A stretch of DNA of 45,501 nucleotides, from assembly GCA_021401465.1 (NCBI GenBank), contig JADDMT010000186.1:1-45501 (forward strand). Reading direction: 5' to 3'. Position 1 is the first letter of the stretch, and the number at the start of each line of letters is the position of its first letter. The position numbers were made by a program, and so were the translations under genes. The stretch comes from Teratosphaeria epicoccoides. Lineage: Eukaryota > Ascomycota > Dothideomycetes > Mycosphaerellales > Teratosphaeriaceae. This document shows, in pieces, positions 10,690 to 21,377 of this stretch. A model generated the notes under the pieces. It ran no database searches and was not told the DNA's origin. It saw only the letters and a list, made by a program, of their open reading frames with translations.

Positions 10690-12128
10690 CTAAGCACTGA
10701 AGACTCTCACGTTCAGATCCACACTCCCGCAGGCCACCAGACACCGTATTTGCTCTTTTGCCGCATCGCCGTTCGTCACTGCACCATTCGTTCCTCCACC
10801 ATTATCTGCAGCATCTTTCCATATACTCGGCGCCCATCTCAAACAGCTCACGAAGTGATCCGCCGCCTCGATGACCCTCACACACTTGCCTTCTTGCGCC
10901 AGATCCCAGCATCGTATCGTTTTGTCGTCAGCGCAGCTGAGTAAATACTTTCCTCCTGGGTGGAACACGAGGGATCGAATCCAGTTGTCGTGCCCGCTGA
11001 GAGTCTTGATGCAGATGCCATTGACGGAGAAAAGTTTGATCAGCTTGTCTCGTCCGCCAGTTGCCAGATACTCTGAACTCGAGGTTGCATGCGGCGGCTT
11101 CTTCAACCCGGCAAGGGTGGCGAGGTGTGAGTAGGTTGAAGGCGGGGCGAACGCGCAGCATTCGACTACATGCTCATGCGCCATAAACGCCTGTTTTTGT
11201 GCGTTCGCATCGGACTGCTGGGACAGGTCCCACATGCGCGAGGATTGGTCTGAGGAGGTTGAGAGAAGCCATCGCCCGTCCAATGAAGGCGAGAGCGAGC
11301 GCACCCATTCACCATGCCCCCTCAGCGTCCGCAGGCAATACCCGGTTGTGACGTCCCATATCCTGATCGTCTTATCGCGTGAGGCCGAGGCGAGCAGATT
11401 TCCAGACAGAGGCGCGCCGGCTGCCCCAGAGGGTATGAATCGCACTGAGCTGACGCTGTGGTCGTGCCCGGGCAACGTGCGTATGTTCTTATATTCATCC
11501 GCCGGGTCCCACAGCTTGATGGTCAGATCTGACGAGCACGACGCAAGCAATGTATTCCCTCTCGGCCCGCCAAAGTCTGCGTCCAGCACGGCTTTGGTGT
11601 GACTCTTGAGTGTTCGTTCCAGCTCGCCCAGCTCGTAATCCCATATCTTGATCGTGCAGTCCTCGCTCCCACTTGCTAGACTGGAGAAAAAGGGGTGGAA
11701 GGCCACGCACGTTATCGGCTGTCGGTGACTTTGCAGTGTATGCCTCGCGGGCGCTCGGGGTAGCCACGTGGTTGGGTCGTGGTTCTTCCGTGCTGCAAGA
11801 CTGGTGGGTGTCGCATTGTCTAGTTCCGACTGTAATTGCGAGCTCTTCTTCTCCAGATCATGAATCTTCTTCTGCAAGCGCACAATGCTGGTCCATTTCT
11901 TCTCGAGGAGCCCCTCGTACTTTTTGGCCGTGGCAGCGTCGAATGTCTCTTCAGGCAGGCTTACTTCTTCGCGGATCGCTCGGGCGGACTTGGTGTAGCC
12001 ACACGACGAGAGGTATGCGACGAGGGACTTGTGACTGTCAGCTCAATATCAGCGAGAAGCGCAATAGAGCGGCTTATGGTCAAGGCATACAGCTCTTCGG
12101 CTTGCCGCGACGTGAGGAGGTTGCTCAT
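10690..12128 (-). CDS. PAC1: Nuclear distribution protein PAC1 (LIS1 homologue)
   Basis: LIS1 binds and regulates cytoplasmic dynein together with NudE-type proteins, supporting nuclear migration and hyphal growth. Structure: exon 1 12128-12091, a 56-nt intron 12090-12035 (GTATGC...CTGACAG), exon 2 12034-10690, giving 460 aa. Splicing restores the LisH motif: the protein begins MSNLLTSRQAEELHKSLVAY. This is followed by the coiled coil with KKYEGLLEKKWTSIVRLQKK, the conserved ATPTSL/WLPRAPARH linker, and seven WD40 repeats with repeated GHxxxVxxxxF...SxDxTIKxWD signatures up to the C-terminal VRVFSA. Conserved blocks such as GPRGNTLLASCSSDLTIKLWD and FIPSGAAGAPLSGNLL match fungal PAC1. Length is normal and the gene looks intact. 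The extension of the same frame upstream of the chosen ATG is not conserved in the family, so the MSN start is preferred. Confidence 0.95.
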
Positions 12129-12676
12129 GTTGGCTATGGTATCACCAATTCCTTCCCCCTCATGCGCCGTGATCTGTACGAGGTATGTTGCGCAGTCGAT
12201 CGAGATCTGCTCAATGCTGTTCAAGTTGCTATGCTCGTGTTGATGCCCCTCCAAACACTAAGGGAGTCCTGTTTCGCGTCGCAAGGGTGACGCTTGCCCG
12301 AGATATTAATTTCTGTGTGGTCGTATCCGGGAGGAGAGTAATGCGCTTGCAATCACAAGGTTGAGATAATGTGATTCGGATTCAAGTTGCAAGGCAACTG
12401 CTATTTTGTGTATCACATGCAAGTTTCCAGAGATGAACCCCTGCATGTCCCACTCGAGCCACTACTGAATGTACCGCGCTGGCGGAGACGAACGGGACGA
12501 GCCGGAACCAGTAGTTTTGCAAGGCAAGTATACATTATTCAAGGACCATCCACCGGTAGGTCGATGGCAGAGCGCGAGGGGGAAATTCGTGTTTGCCGAT
12601 CGGCTTGCTGTCACCTACTCCTCGAGGGCCGGTCTTTACCTTGCCATCATCCCAATGGATCACCACCAGACCTGAC
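12129..12676. other. Intergenic region between PAC1 and the DUF1275 gene
   Basis: This is the promoter side of PAC1 and the 3' side of the next minus-strand gene. No recognisable coding, RNA or repeat feature was seen. Confidence 0.45.
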
Positions 12677-13713
12677 TCAGCTCTCATCACTCTGCTCGCC
12701 GCTGTCCTCCCACCAACCCACCCAACCCAACGCGATTGCTATCGTCAACCCTGCCGCAACCCAAAGCAGCCCACCGAACCCCACATGGCTCTTAGCCAAC
12801 GCACCACCGGCAATCGCACCTCCCACATAGAAGATCAACCCACCGGTCCTCCGATCCCTCTGCACGTTCCTCGCAGCAAACAACGCCGGGTCAGATACCA
12901 AATCGCTGAACAGCAGTGACAGCACGTTCGTTGGCAGGGCGCCCAGCTCCAGCATCCGACTACTCACCACCTTGCCTGCCGTCTGAAAAGACAGAAATGC
13001 AATAGGCGCAAGGTCGATCCACGGAAATTGTGGACCCTCACCATTATTTGGTTGCAACCGTCCCTGCGGATGCTTCTTAGCCGGACTCTCGCTCGAATGC
13101 CCACGAGACACCAGAAATGCCGATATTGCGATCAGTACCGCTTGAAGCGCGAACGAAGCGACGAAAAGCCATCGTTTCCTCTCTCCAGTAAGCCGATGCA
13201 AATAACTGAACACTAAAGATCCCAGCAGAAATGCAGATATGGAAGACAGCGATTTCGTCCACTGATACCTCGGCGCCTGCACCGGAAGACGCGACACTCC
13301 AAGAGCAGCAAAGATTGTATTGCCCGTCTGCACCATTCGTCAGCATTGCGTTTTCTCGTCTACATTCTCGAGCGAAATGCACTCACGACCATACAAACAA
13401 AACACTCATAAGCATTATACGCCCCACTATCAATCAACCCATTGATGCCGAAACACAAAATCAAGATCAAATCCGTATTCCGAGTCGAAACGTCCTGCGC
13501 AAGATAGTGTTTTCCATTTGTCGACGCCTGGTTGATCGACAATGTGCTTCGCCTCTTCGGCGGACCGCCAGTCTTGCGCGCAGCAAAAGATTCATAGTGG
13601 CGGACACGCTGTTGGCTGTGATTCAGGCCATCCTCATTGAACAGTAGAGGACGATGTTCCTGGTCGTTGCTGCTGGTACTGATGCTTCGGTGATGTGAAT
13701 GGACCTGTGCCAT
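12677..13713 (-). CDS. DUF1275 (YoaK-type) membrane protein
   Basis: Exon 1 13713-13387, a 59-nt intron 13386-13328 (GTGAGT...GTGCAG with a GCTGACG branch site), exon 2 13327-12677; 325 aa. The junction joins ...GAYNAYECFVCMV to TGNTIFAALG, recreating the DUF1275 hallmark of a first transmembrane helix followed by a TGN motif. The N-terminal 70 or so residues are Ser/His/Gln-rich and probably cytosolic. About six hydrophobic segments follow, the last two forming IFYVGGAIAGGALA and LLWVAAGLTIAIALGW. The family is common in Pezizomycotina and bacteria; its transport or sensing role is not established. The start at 13713 is the first ATG in frame and gives a normal-length N-terminus. Confidence 0.85.
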
Positions 13714-14429
13714 GGGACTGCGCGAGCTCGACAGTGTCAAGGAGGACCTTGGTACAGTCTACTGATGGAGAATCCTGACCTGAAAGTGTTCGCCTCGTCA
13801 ACTCTTATTTATTAATGGCGGACCAACCTTCCCTGGGCTCCTTCCATGTACGATGGGCGTACATGCGGTGTGGTGGGAGATATGCGGGCCGTCAACCAAT
13901 TTTGAACTCTATCTTAGCAGCGGGGTCTTGAGACATATATGTACATAGGTGCTTGTGCCGCGAAACAGCCGGTTAATCACATGCATGCAAATGCGCTCCA
14001 TCATACGTGAGCAGGGAACGCTTTGAACCTGTTGGCTGTCACAGCTATGCCTTTGACGCGTCAGTCGATCGCTGTGCTTTCCTCCGTCACTCCCGTGGCA
14101 CTGCTCACCGCATTGCAGGCAGCACATGCAGTGATTCCATCAGTCAACCGACCATTTACCCGATCGACAGGTGAAGTGGTCATTTGGTTGGTTCGGTCGA
14201 CAATCTGAGCAGTCAAGAGCACCAACGAACGATCCACAGCAACAACGAGCATTCACTCACGTGCAAAGCAATGATTCGTGTCTGCAAGCCGTCAACCACG
14301 TCAACAGTCACCCAGTCGATTGGCTAATACAATCCCTGGGAACGTGCAAGCATTCTCTCCTCCGTCATTGCTGGCGACCTTATTCGCTGCTGACTGCTTC
14401 TACACTCTCATCTCGTTCTTCCCTCCTAG
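13714..14429. other. Intergenic region, nothing identified
   Basis: Contains the 5' flank of the DUF1275 gene and the 3' flank of the SDR gene. Small open frames overlap on both strands without domains. A short TTGGTTGGTTCGGTCGAC stretch near 14,184 is the only notable local motif. Confidence 0.4.
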
Positions 14430-15308
14430 TCAATCCACCTGCTTTGGCCCCAACTTCATGTTCCCCATGGTCGCCTCCGCTTCCTTCCTGAACTCATCCC
14501 TCCATCTCGACTGCGGCAGTCTCTCAAACACGACGTCTCCCATTGCCCAAGTCATCCTCTTCCGGTCTGTTTCCCAGTCCACATCATTATCCGGACAGAT
14601 GACATAGAACTTCTTCTCTTCCATCTTCTTGTAGAGGTAGTCCGCAACCTGCTCAGGCGCCCACGCACCGTCTGGCTTCGTCTTCGTCTTGCCACCGCCC
14701 GTCAGACCAGTAAAGGTCCATCCCGGCACGAGGAGGTGCACGCTTGTGTTTGCCGAGCTCTTCGCAAGGTCAAAGGAGAGGTGTTCGGCAATAGTTTTGA
14801 CTGCAGATTTGCTGGCGTTGTAGGCAGGGTTGCCAGGAGGATTGGTAATGCCTTGCTTGCTGCCTGTCACTATGATCGCTTTCTGCTCGCCAGAGGTGTT
14901 GCCGTCGAAGTGTGGGAAGAAAGTGTTGATTCCATTCACCACGCCGAAGAAGTTGACGTCGAATATTTTATGGAAGTAAGTCGAATCTGTCCACTCGCCC
15001 TTCGGACCAAGACCGGCGTTAAGGTGGAGGAAGTCGAGCTTTCCCATGCGCCCTTCGACTTGGCTCTTCAGCGCGTTCCAATCTTCCAGCTTGCTGACGT
15101 CAGCCTCTTTGATTTCGACATTGCCGGCCTTGGGAATCTGCGAGACGGTGTATTTGGCTTCGGTGAGTGCATTGGAGTTGTTGTCGACCAACATGAGGTT
15201 CATCGTGTGGCTCGCGCACAGCTTGGCGACGGCGAGGCCGACGCCGGAAGCGGCGCCGGTGATCAGAGCGTTGGCGCCGCTGCGGAAGACTTCAATCGGA
15301 GCTGACAT
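14430..15308 (-). CDS. Short-chain dehydrogenase/reductase (classical SDR)
   Basis: An intron-free gene of 292 aa. It shows the classical SDR set: the Rossmann glycine motif TGAASGVG (residues 17-24), an acidic-Val pair (DV, 70-71) for adenine binding, NAG (97-99), a likely active-site Asn near 119, catalytic Ser150 (VTGS), Tyr163 and Lys167 in YNASK. The predicted reaction is NAD(P)-dependent oxidation or reduction of a small alcohol or carbonyl compound; the substrate cannot be deduced. No signal peptide is visible, so it is likely cytosolic. An aspartate (D42) follows the second strand (LMLVD), which more often means NAD(H) than NADP(H); this is inference. It shares the 486-bp region upstream with the divergent GBD/FH3 gene. 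Start, motifs and length all fit an intact enzyme. Confidence 0.92.
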   Translation of the reverse strand: MSAPIEVFRSGANALITGAASGVGLAVAKLCASHTMNLMLVDNNSNALTEAKYTVSQIPKAGNVEIKEADVSKLEDWNALKSQVEGRMGKLDFLHLNAGLGPKGEWTDSTYFHKIFDVNFFGVVNGINTFFPHFDGNTSGEQKAIIVTGSKQGITNPPGNPAYNASKSAVKTIAEHLSFDLAKSSANTSVHLLVPGWTFTGLTGGGKTKTKPDGAWAPEQVADYLYKKMEEKKFYVICPDNDVDWETDRKRMTWAMGDVVFERLPQSRWRDEFRKEAEATMGNMKLGPKQVD

Positions 15309-15794
15309 GATGGAGACAGTATGTGGGATTAAGAATTGTTCCCAACGGGAAGTGAGGATACTTCACTTGCACCTGATGGTGCTGGCGCTTCCTCGTTGCA
15401 TTGAGTTGGCTCTGACGTAGTGATCCGCAAGGCAGCTTACATCTATGTGCGACAGCCCAACATGTTGCGATCAAGTCAAAACGGGATCTCCAACCATGAT
15501 GGCGTTGCGAGATTAACAAGTCGCCAAAAACGAACGATGGAATATGATGTTGTCGAGCGAACAACTCGTAAATACATAATGGTATTGGTGGTACATGTAT
15601 GTTGCAAGATGGAAGACGTGACGTAGTTTGCGTGTGTTCGGCGGGTGTTGCTACGTGGAGACGGAGCCAAAACAGCCATCCGCGTCGTGCGGCTCCATGT
15701 TCGAGCTTTCCGAGACCTATAACAGAATAACAATACATCGTCTCGCGCGTCGAGCATTGTCTCAATGTCAACACTGCAATAGCATCTGACGAAC
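15309..15794. promoter_or_regulatory. Divergent intergenic region between the SDR and GBD/FH3 genes
   Basis: The two ATG codons face away from each other across 486 bp, so the promoters of both genes must lie here or overlap upstream transcripts. I saw no sharply defined element. Open frames crossing the region have no recognisable domain. Confidence 0.5.
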
Positions 15795-18467
15795 ATGGAG
15801 TCTTCCATCCCTCCATCTCGGCCCACCCACCGCCGCAACGCTTCGTCCAAGAGCAACATCTTCAAATCGCTCGTCTCACCCAAATCACGACCAGCATCGC
15901 CCGAGGCCCAGCCGACAGCAGCCATGAGGACCAAGTCTGCGCCTCTTCCGCCGCCAGACCATCCTCATGTGACCAAGCCTCGCGCGTTGAGAGAGCGACA
16001 AGGCAACGTCCAGTCACCGCCGCCATCACCTCCGAAGAGCAGACCCAGCAGCAAAGGCACCACCACCACCACCACCACCACCACCATCCCCACCAAGGGC
16101 AAAGATGGAGAAGGGCCACCAAAGAAATCCAGGTCGACGGCAAATCTGGGGGCGATGTTTGCCAAGATGAATCGGTCGAGTAAGGACTTGTCGGGGAAAG
16201 AAAAGGATAAAGAGAATGCAACGCCGCAGTCTCCTTCCATACCGGATACACCCATCTGGGCACAGTACACGAAGGCCCGACCTTCAAGCTTGGACGCGAA
16301 GATGTCGAACACCGAGCTGAAGAATGAGATTGAGCGGTACATGCCCCGGGAGTACTCCCCGGCCAAACAGCGGAACTTTAATGGCTCGCTCGACCAGGCA
16401 GGAGCAGCTCCCACCCTCAACAGTAGGCCAAGGAACAACTACGCATCGCAAAACCTGGCGGCAATCGGGCGAAGGATCAGCGGGCAAGCCGTGACTATCG
16501 AAGCTGGAAGAAACTCAAGGGACTCGGGGCCCAGCCGTAGTAAGGACCATCGACGAGTCTCTGGAGACATTGTCAAAAGCATTGTCAACAAGCGGTACAG
16601 TGAAGACTCACGCAAGACTTCGGGCAGCAGTACTGAGCAGACTGATAAGGTATTGAACGTGGCAAAGAGAGGCGGCGGAAAGGTGATGGCGGCGGTCGCT
16701 GCCCTGCAGGGTAAGAGTGGCAGCAAATTCGAACCGCAGTCATCGCAGTTCGAGGCCGCCAGGGACTCTAAAACGGTAGACGAACAATTCGAGAAAGTTC
16801 TAGAGAGCAGGAACATTCCAGAGGCTCAAAGGCAGAAGATGAGGAGTTTGACGATGAGGGTGAAACAGGACTTCATCCGGCAGGACATGGGAAGCAAAAC
16901 GAGCAGCAGCAGTCCGACAGGATCGTTGAAGGGTCAAACTGCCGCATCGACCACTGTCGACAGCGGAGACGTTCAGGCAGGCGACGAGGATGGCAAGAAT
17001 ACGAAGAGGTCAAGGACGAGAAGCAGGGCCTTCACTTTTGGCAGAAGTGACAAGCGTGCCGAGCCCAGTCCTGCAAAGAAACACCGATCACAAAGTAAGA
17101 GCAGACCAAATTCCCTGGTGCTGCCGAAGGATGCAATCATCATACCTTCAGTTCCAAAGTCACCAGGATCGGCAACCTCGACGTCGCCATTCGGCTCGTT
17201 GGGCCGCAAGCACATACCAGCTATGCCTAGCGATTACATTTCTTATCTCAAGAAGAATGAAGATGCAACGAAAGTCGAAGTGGGTCGTCTCCACAAACTT
17301 CGTATACTGCTTCGAAATGAAACGGTTGCCTGGGTTGATTCGTTCATCTCGCTAGGCGGAATGACGGAGATTGTCCGACTGCTGCACAAGACCATGGCGG
17401 TGGAGTGGCGGGAGGAGCATGAGGATCAGCTTTTGCATGAAACGCTGCTCTGCTTGAAGGGAATGTGCACGACTGAACGTGCCATGCAGGAGTTGGAGAA
17501 GGTCGCTGACCAGCTCTTCCCAGCACTGCTGGGAATGTTGTTCGATGATGGAAAGAAGGGTCCAGCGGAGTACACGACGAGAACGATCATCGTCAATGTT
17601 CTTTGTAAGTGTTCCTCCTGTCTTTGGTCCTGGTTCCTGTTTCCTGGCTAATAATGTCATGCAGTCTCCCATCTCGCCTCAACGCTCAATTCTTCGCCTT
17701 CAGCTCTCGAACAACGCGCCATCAAGGTCCTGAGATACCTTAGCGAACCTCAAAAAGACGAGGCAGACCGTCCCGTTGAATTCGTGATGGAAATGTGCAC
17801 ACCCAGACCCTACAAGCTTTGGTCCCGGGAAGTCACGAACGTAACCAAAGAGGTCTTTTGGATCTTCCTTCATCACCTCAATGTAGTGCAGCTCCCTCGA
17901 CCGTCCTCCGAAAGCCAAAGAGACCATCAGGATGCGAGTCGGGAAGGCGTACCAGAGACGACTTACACCTATCGCCACTTCCCTGGCTCCCGCCCTCCCG
18001 TGCCGGCAGCTCCTTATATCGGTGGCGTGGAGTGGGATGCAACAATCTACCTTACCGCGCACCTGGACCTTCTGAACGGCCTTATTGCTTCCTTACCCTC
18101 TTGTGCCGCCAGAAACGAGCTTCGGGCCGATCTCCTTGCCTCCGGCTTCGAGAAAGTGATGGGCGGCACTCTGCGCACCTGCAAAGAGAAGTTCTACAGC
18201 GGCGTGCATGATGGGCTCCGGGCTTGGGTCGCGGCAGCACACGACGATGGATGGGACAGCAAGTACGTCCGCGAGGGCCCAACAACAGAAGAGAGGGTCC
18301 GGAGCTGTTCTCCGAAGAAAACGTCGCCAAAGAAGAAGACGGAAGACGCCCCGAAGCTGGACCTGTCACTGGGATTGCCGAAATCAAATGCTGCGGAGAT
18401 ACAGACGCTCGAAATCGGCTTTGGCGAAGACGTGATAAAAAAGAAGGATGATGGATGGCTTGGTTGA
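15795..18467 (+). CDS. GBD/FH3 (formin-type) armadillo domain protein without FH1/FH2
   Basis: Exon 1 15795-17604, a 60-nt intron 17605-17664 (GTAAGT...CATGCAG, branch GGCTAATAA), exon 2 17665-18467; 870 aa. Residues 1-470 are low complexity and basic, rich in Ser/Pro/Lys, with a run of Thr from an ACC repeat; this part is probably disordered and phosphorylated. From about residue 478 (DYISYLKKNEDATKVEVGRL) a domain resembles the GTPase-binding/FH3 armadillo region of formins: LRILLRNETVAWVDSFISLGG, LLCLKGMCTT, and LFDDGKKGPAEYTTR just before the intron. It ends near residue 800. No FH1 proline region or FH2 actin domain follows. Such proteins are inferred to bind Rho GTPases and influence polarity or cytokinesis, like fission yeast Rid1-type proteins; the assignment to a named orthologue is uncertain. 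Confidence 0.85.
16056..16087. repeat. ACC trinucleotide microsatellite inside a coding exon
   Basis: About nine to ten ACC units encode a polythreonine run in the disordered N-terminus of the GBD/FH3 protein. Length changes would remain in frame. Confidence 0.85.
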
Positions 18468-19408
18468 CAGATTGACTCCAACATTGATGGAAGTCGGTGT
18501 TACGATTTTATGAATTCGTCGTTCTACAATGGCGTGATGTTGATGGATTTGCACTTCATGGCGGGCTTCGTAATTTAGGATGCATTGGCGGCGCATGTGA
18601 TGAAGAGAGTTGCTGCATCGGGTTCGGAAGAAACGGAACAGTCATGGTCAACAGCATTTGATATCCATCGCAGCATGAAACCTCTGGGCCCAGTCAGAAC
18701 ATTGTCTTTCGCGATAGAACTTCCCAGTCCGTCATGTCATGGCTGAGCCCTACTCGAGACGACATCCAGTGCAAACGCACTTCTACCTTGACACGAGTAC
18801 GGGTCAGCTCCACGGACCTACGGTCAACGGTTTGCACGAATGACAGATCGCCTCCTAGCATCTGTTTGGACATGCATAACGACCAGCAGACTGATGCACG
18901 CACTAAGGAAACTTTTCAGTAGCGCAGGCAACAAAGGCAGGTGGGTAGCAACTCATACTTGTCAATGAATTGGCTGGTTACGCTTTCACGTCTTGCAAGG
19001 CGTGTAAGTGCTACACATCGCCGCAGTGGTGAGAGCGGGTAAGAAGGCGAGGAGCGTTGGGAAGATTACAGTAGGGGTTGATTGTGCCGGCGGTCTGTGA
19101 GGGAGAAACTCGGAGTTGTTGAGCCCAGGCGCCATCTTCAGCCTATGACGATAGTCTTGTCCTGAGCACCCATGCGGTTACCATCTGCCACACGGGATCG
19201 ATAGAGTCGCCTTGACAAGCAGAACCTTGTCCAAAACGATAAGGTCATCAAGGTGTGTGGCTGACTGCAGAAGGGCCATTGTCGGTGCAGTTGGCAGCGG
19301 CTTGAGCTTGCAGCAAGGCACACAAAACACAGCTCGCACGGTGACAGCATTCGTCTTGAAAGGCAGAGGCGGTGATGCAAATAAGTCCAAAGTACAACAG
19401 ATCGCCAG
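18468..19408. other. Intergenic region, nothing identified
   Basis: This is the 3' flank of the GBD/FH3 gene. Only short overlapping open frames occur. No tRNA, repeat or known protein motif was recognised. Confidence 0.4.
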
Positions 19409-20149
19409 TCAACGACACGTGAATGATGCCAGAGGACCCGGTTGTCCTGCATTTGCACAACCCACGCCTTGAGCATTCATACACACTCGCTCAAGCTTGC
19501 GAGCTATAATTTGGCGGTTGACTGTCCGGTCGTTGTCGAACATATGAAGGCAGCGGTGCTGGCAAATCACAGTCTCCGACGCCCGCTTCAGCATGCTGCT
19601 CAACTCGACATGGTGCCGCGCCCGCTCCAGTTGCACTGCGATCTTACCAAGGGCCTTCTTGCCGATTCGACCGTATGGTCTCAACACGAGGTGCCAAGAG
19701 ATTATTTCGTCGATCGCGCGATGGACAATTGCGATGCAGAAGAAGGCCTGTGTGGCAATCTGCGGCACCAACTGATCGGCGTACTGTGGCAAACGGCAGT
19801 GGAATCCATGACCTATCGAGAGGCCCAGAATCACTAGCATTGTGAGACCAGGCGCCGTGTATAGCAGGAGATGGAGGACGACAATCGCATTTCTGTGCGC
19901 ACAACGCCTAGGGTCTTCCACTGACTTCAAAGCCTGAGCCCAAGGATATAGAGCAAAGCCAAATGCAGGCACGAAGAACAACAGGCTCAGCATGACCAGT
20001 CTGACGCGTTAAACTTCGCAGACCGAGTAGTTGTGAAGGGCGGCGGCATGAAGTCTGCAAGTTGCGTTGTCGAGAGATGGTGGATCGTAGTAGAGGTCAA
20101 GAAAATCCAACAAGGCCAGGCTGCTTTGATTGTACGGGAGGTCCGCCAT
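19409..20149 (-). pseudogene. Possible membrane-protein gene with an in-frame stop
   Basis: Minus-strand frame from ATG at 20149: MADLPYNQSSLALLDFLDLYY... runs 46 residues to a TAA at 20011-20009. The same frame continues for 18 nt and then reads MLSLLFFVPAFGFALYPWAQ and about 170 more residues, including hydrophobic segments LHLLLYTAPGLTMLVILGLS and IATQAFFCIAIVH. Together this resembles a small multi-pass membrane protein of unknown family. TAA could come from CAA by one C-to-T change. No intron of credible length removes it. Either half could instead be a chance open frame. A possible late intron (GTGTGT...GCAAATGCAG, near 19,494-19,451) would not change the frame. Confidence 0.35.
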
Positions 20150-21377
20150 CTTACGTGCTGGCGAGCCGGAGATTGATGTCTTCAGGTGCTGCTGCTGGTC
20201 GCGCCTATTGATGGTGCTGCTCTGTGCAGCTTGGTACTCAGCTGTGGCCAAGATTGGTCGAGGTATGCTGGATGTAGATCAGCGGCAAGTCACATCTGTT
20301 TACCATTCAGAGGAGAAATCGTGTCTCACTTTTTCACGTACAGCAGGAAGTCCGGCTAGAGCTCTGAATGAAGGTGCCGGTTGAATGCTGCCTGATGATC
20401 CTGCCAGGCACGCCTCAGTTGGGCCTGCCCGAACATTGCGCTGTGTCATGGCGTCATTGTTCTGCGGATCGAATCTAGAAGACTCCGATGGACTATTATT
20501 CGCGACCGTGTTCCAGCGAGCTTTTACTTACTCCTCAAGCATGGCGGCATTGGTCACATCGGTGCGCGGCCGCAGGATCCCGACAAAGAGACTGCTATTC
20601 TGTCAATGCTGACATACTCGTTGGGACTGCCTTGGCTGCTGCTGCTGAAACCGCCTTGATCAGTAGCTGTGGACAAGGTGGCGTACGCATAGCAGCGCAG
20701 GACTTGCGCTTCCGTCGGTTACTTGAGTGACATATTCCACTGAAAATATCAATGGATCACATGCGGGTCGGCGGTGTCTCATGGCGAAGTTGCCAGCCCC
20801 CTCATACCTCGAACTGCTCGACCCTGACGAAGGTCAGGGTAGTACTAAACGCAGCCGCACTGCGCAACCATTTTGACAGACGGATGGTATGTAGGCGGAG
20901 CTGCTGCTTGGTCTGTGTAGGGGCGGCCTGCGCAATCGAGCCGAGCCATGTGGCGGGTTGCTGCTAAAGTGGAAGTTATTCATCATAGAAGGATGTAAGC
21001 AAAATTGTTCACGAGTGAAATCCTTGCTAGCGACGGGCGTGGACTGTAGAACGCGCAGACGTGCCAAGAGAAGGGGACAATGGTCTTAATGCAAGCCGGC
21101 TCGTCGTTGGTGGTCTGAGAGCAGTTCTGACAGTGCAGAGCGTGACCTCAATTTGCTCAAGCAGTGCAATGATGAGCGTAAAGGACTGGCCGACGATGAT
21201 GTCCTCGGTGTATAGAGAAAATGGTCACAAGGCGAAATAGAGTGACACCGATCAGCGGGCCCTCCCGATAGCGTGCTGGAAATCGAGCCTGCGCACGTGC
21301 TGGGATAGAGCTGATCTCTAGCTGATCAAATCTCTACTTTCGTCGTCGAAATCGGGGCGAACAGCGCCGACTCCATC
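20150..21377. other. Intergenic region upstream of the AVT3-like gene
   Basis: About 1.2 kb with only small unrelated frames. It includes the promoter of the plus-strand transporter gene. No recognisable RNA or repeat feature. Confidence 0.4.

Noticed and set aside
11673..12290. Plus-strand frame of 205 codons opposite PAC1
   Set aside because: Antisense shadow of the well-supported PAC1 exons; no domain.
15476..15934. Minus-strand frame across the start of the GBD/FH3 gene
   Set aside because: Overlaps the divergent promoter and the conserved start of the plus-strand gene; no recognisable domain.
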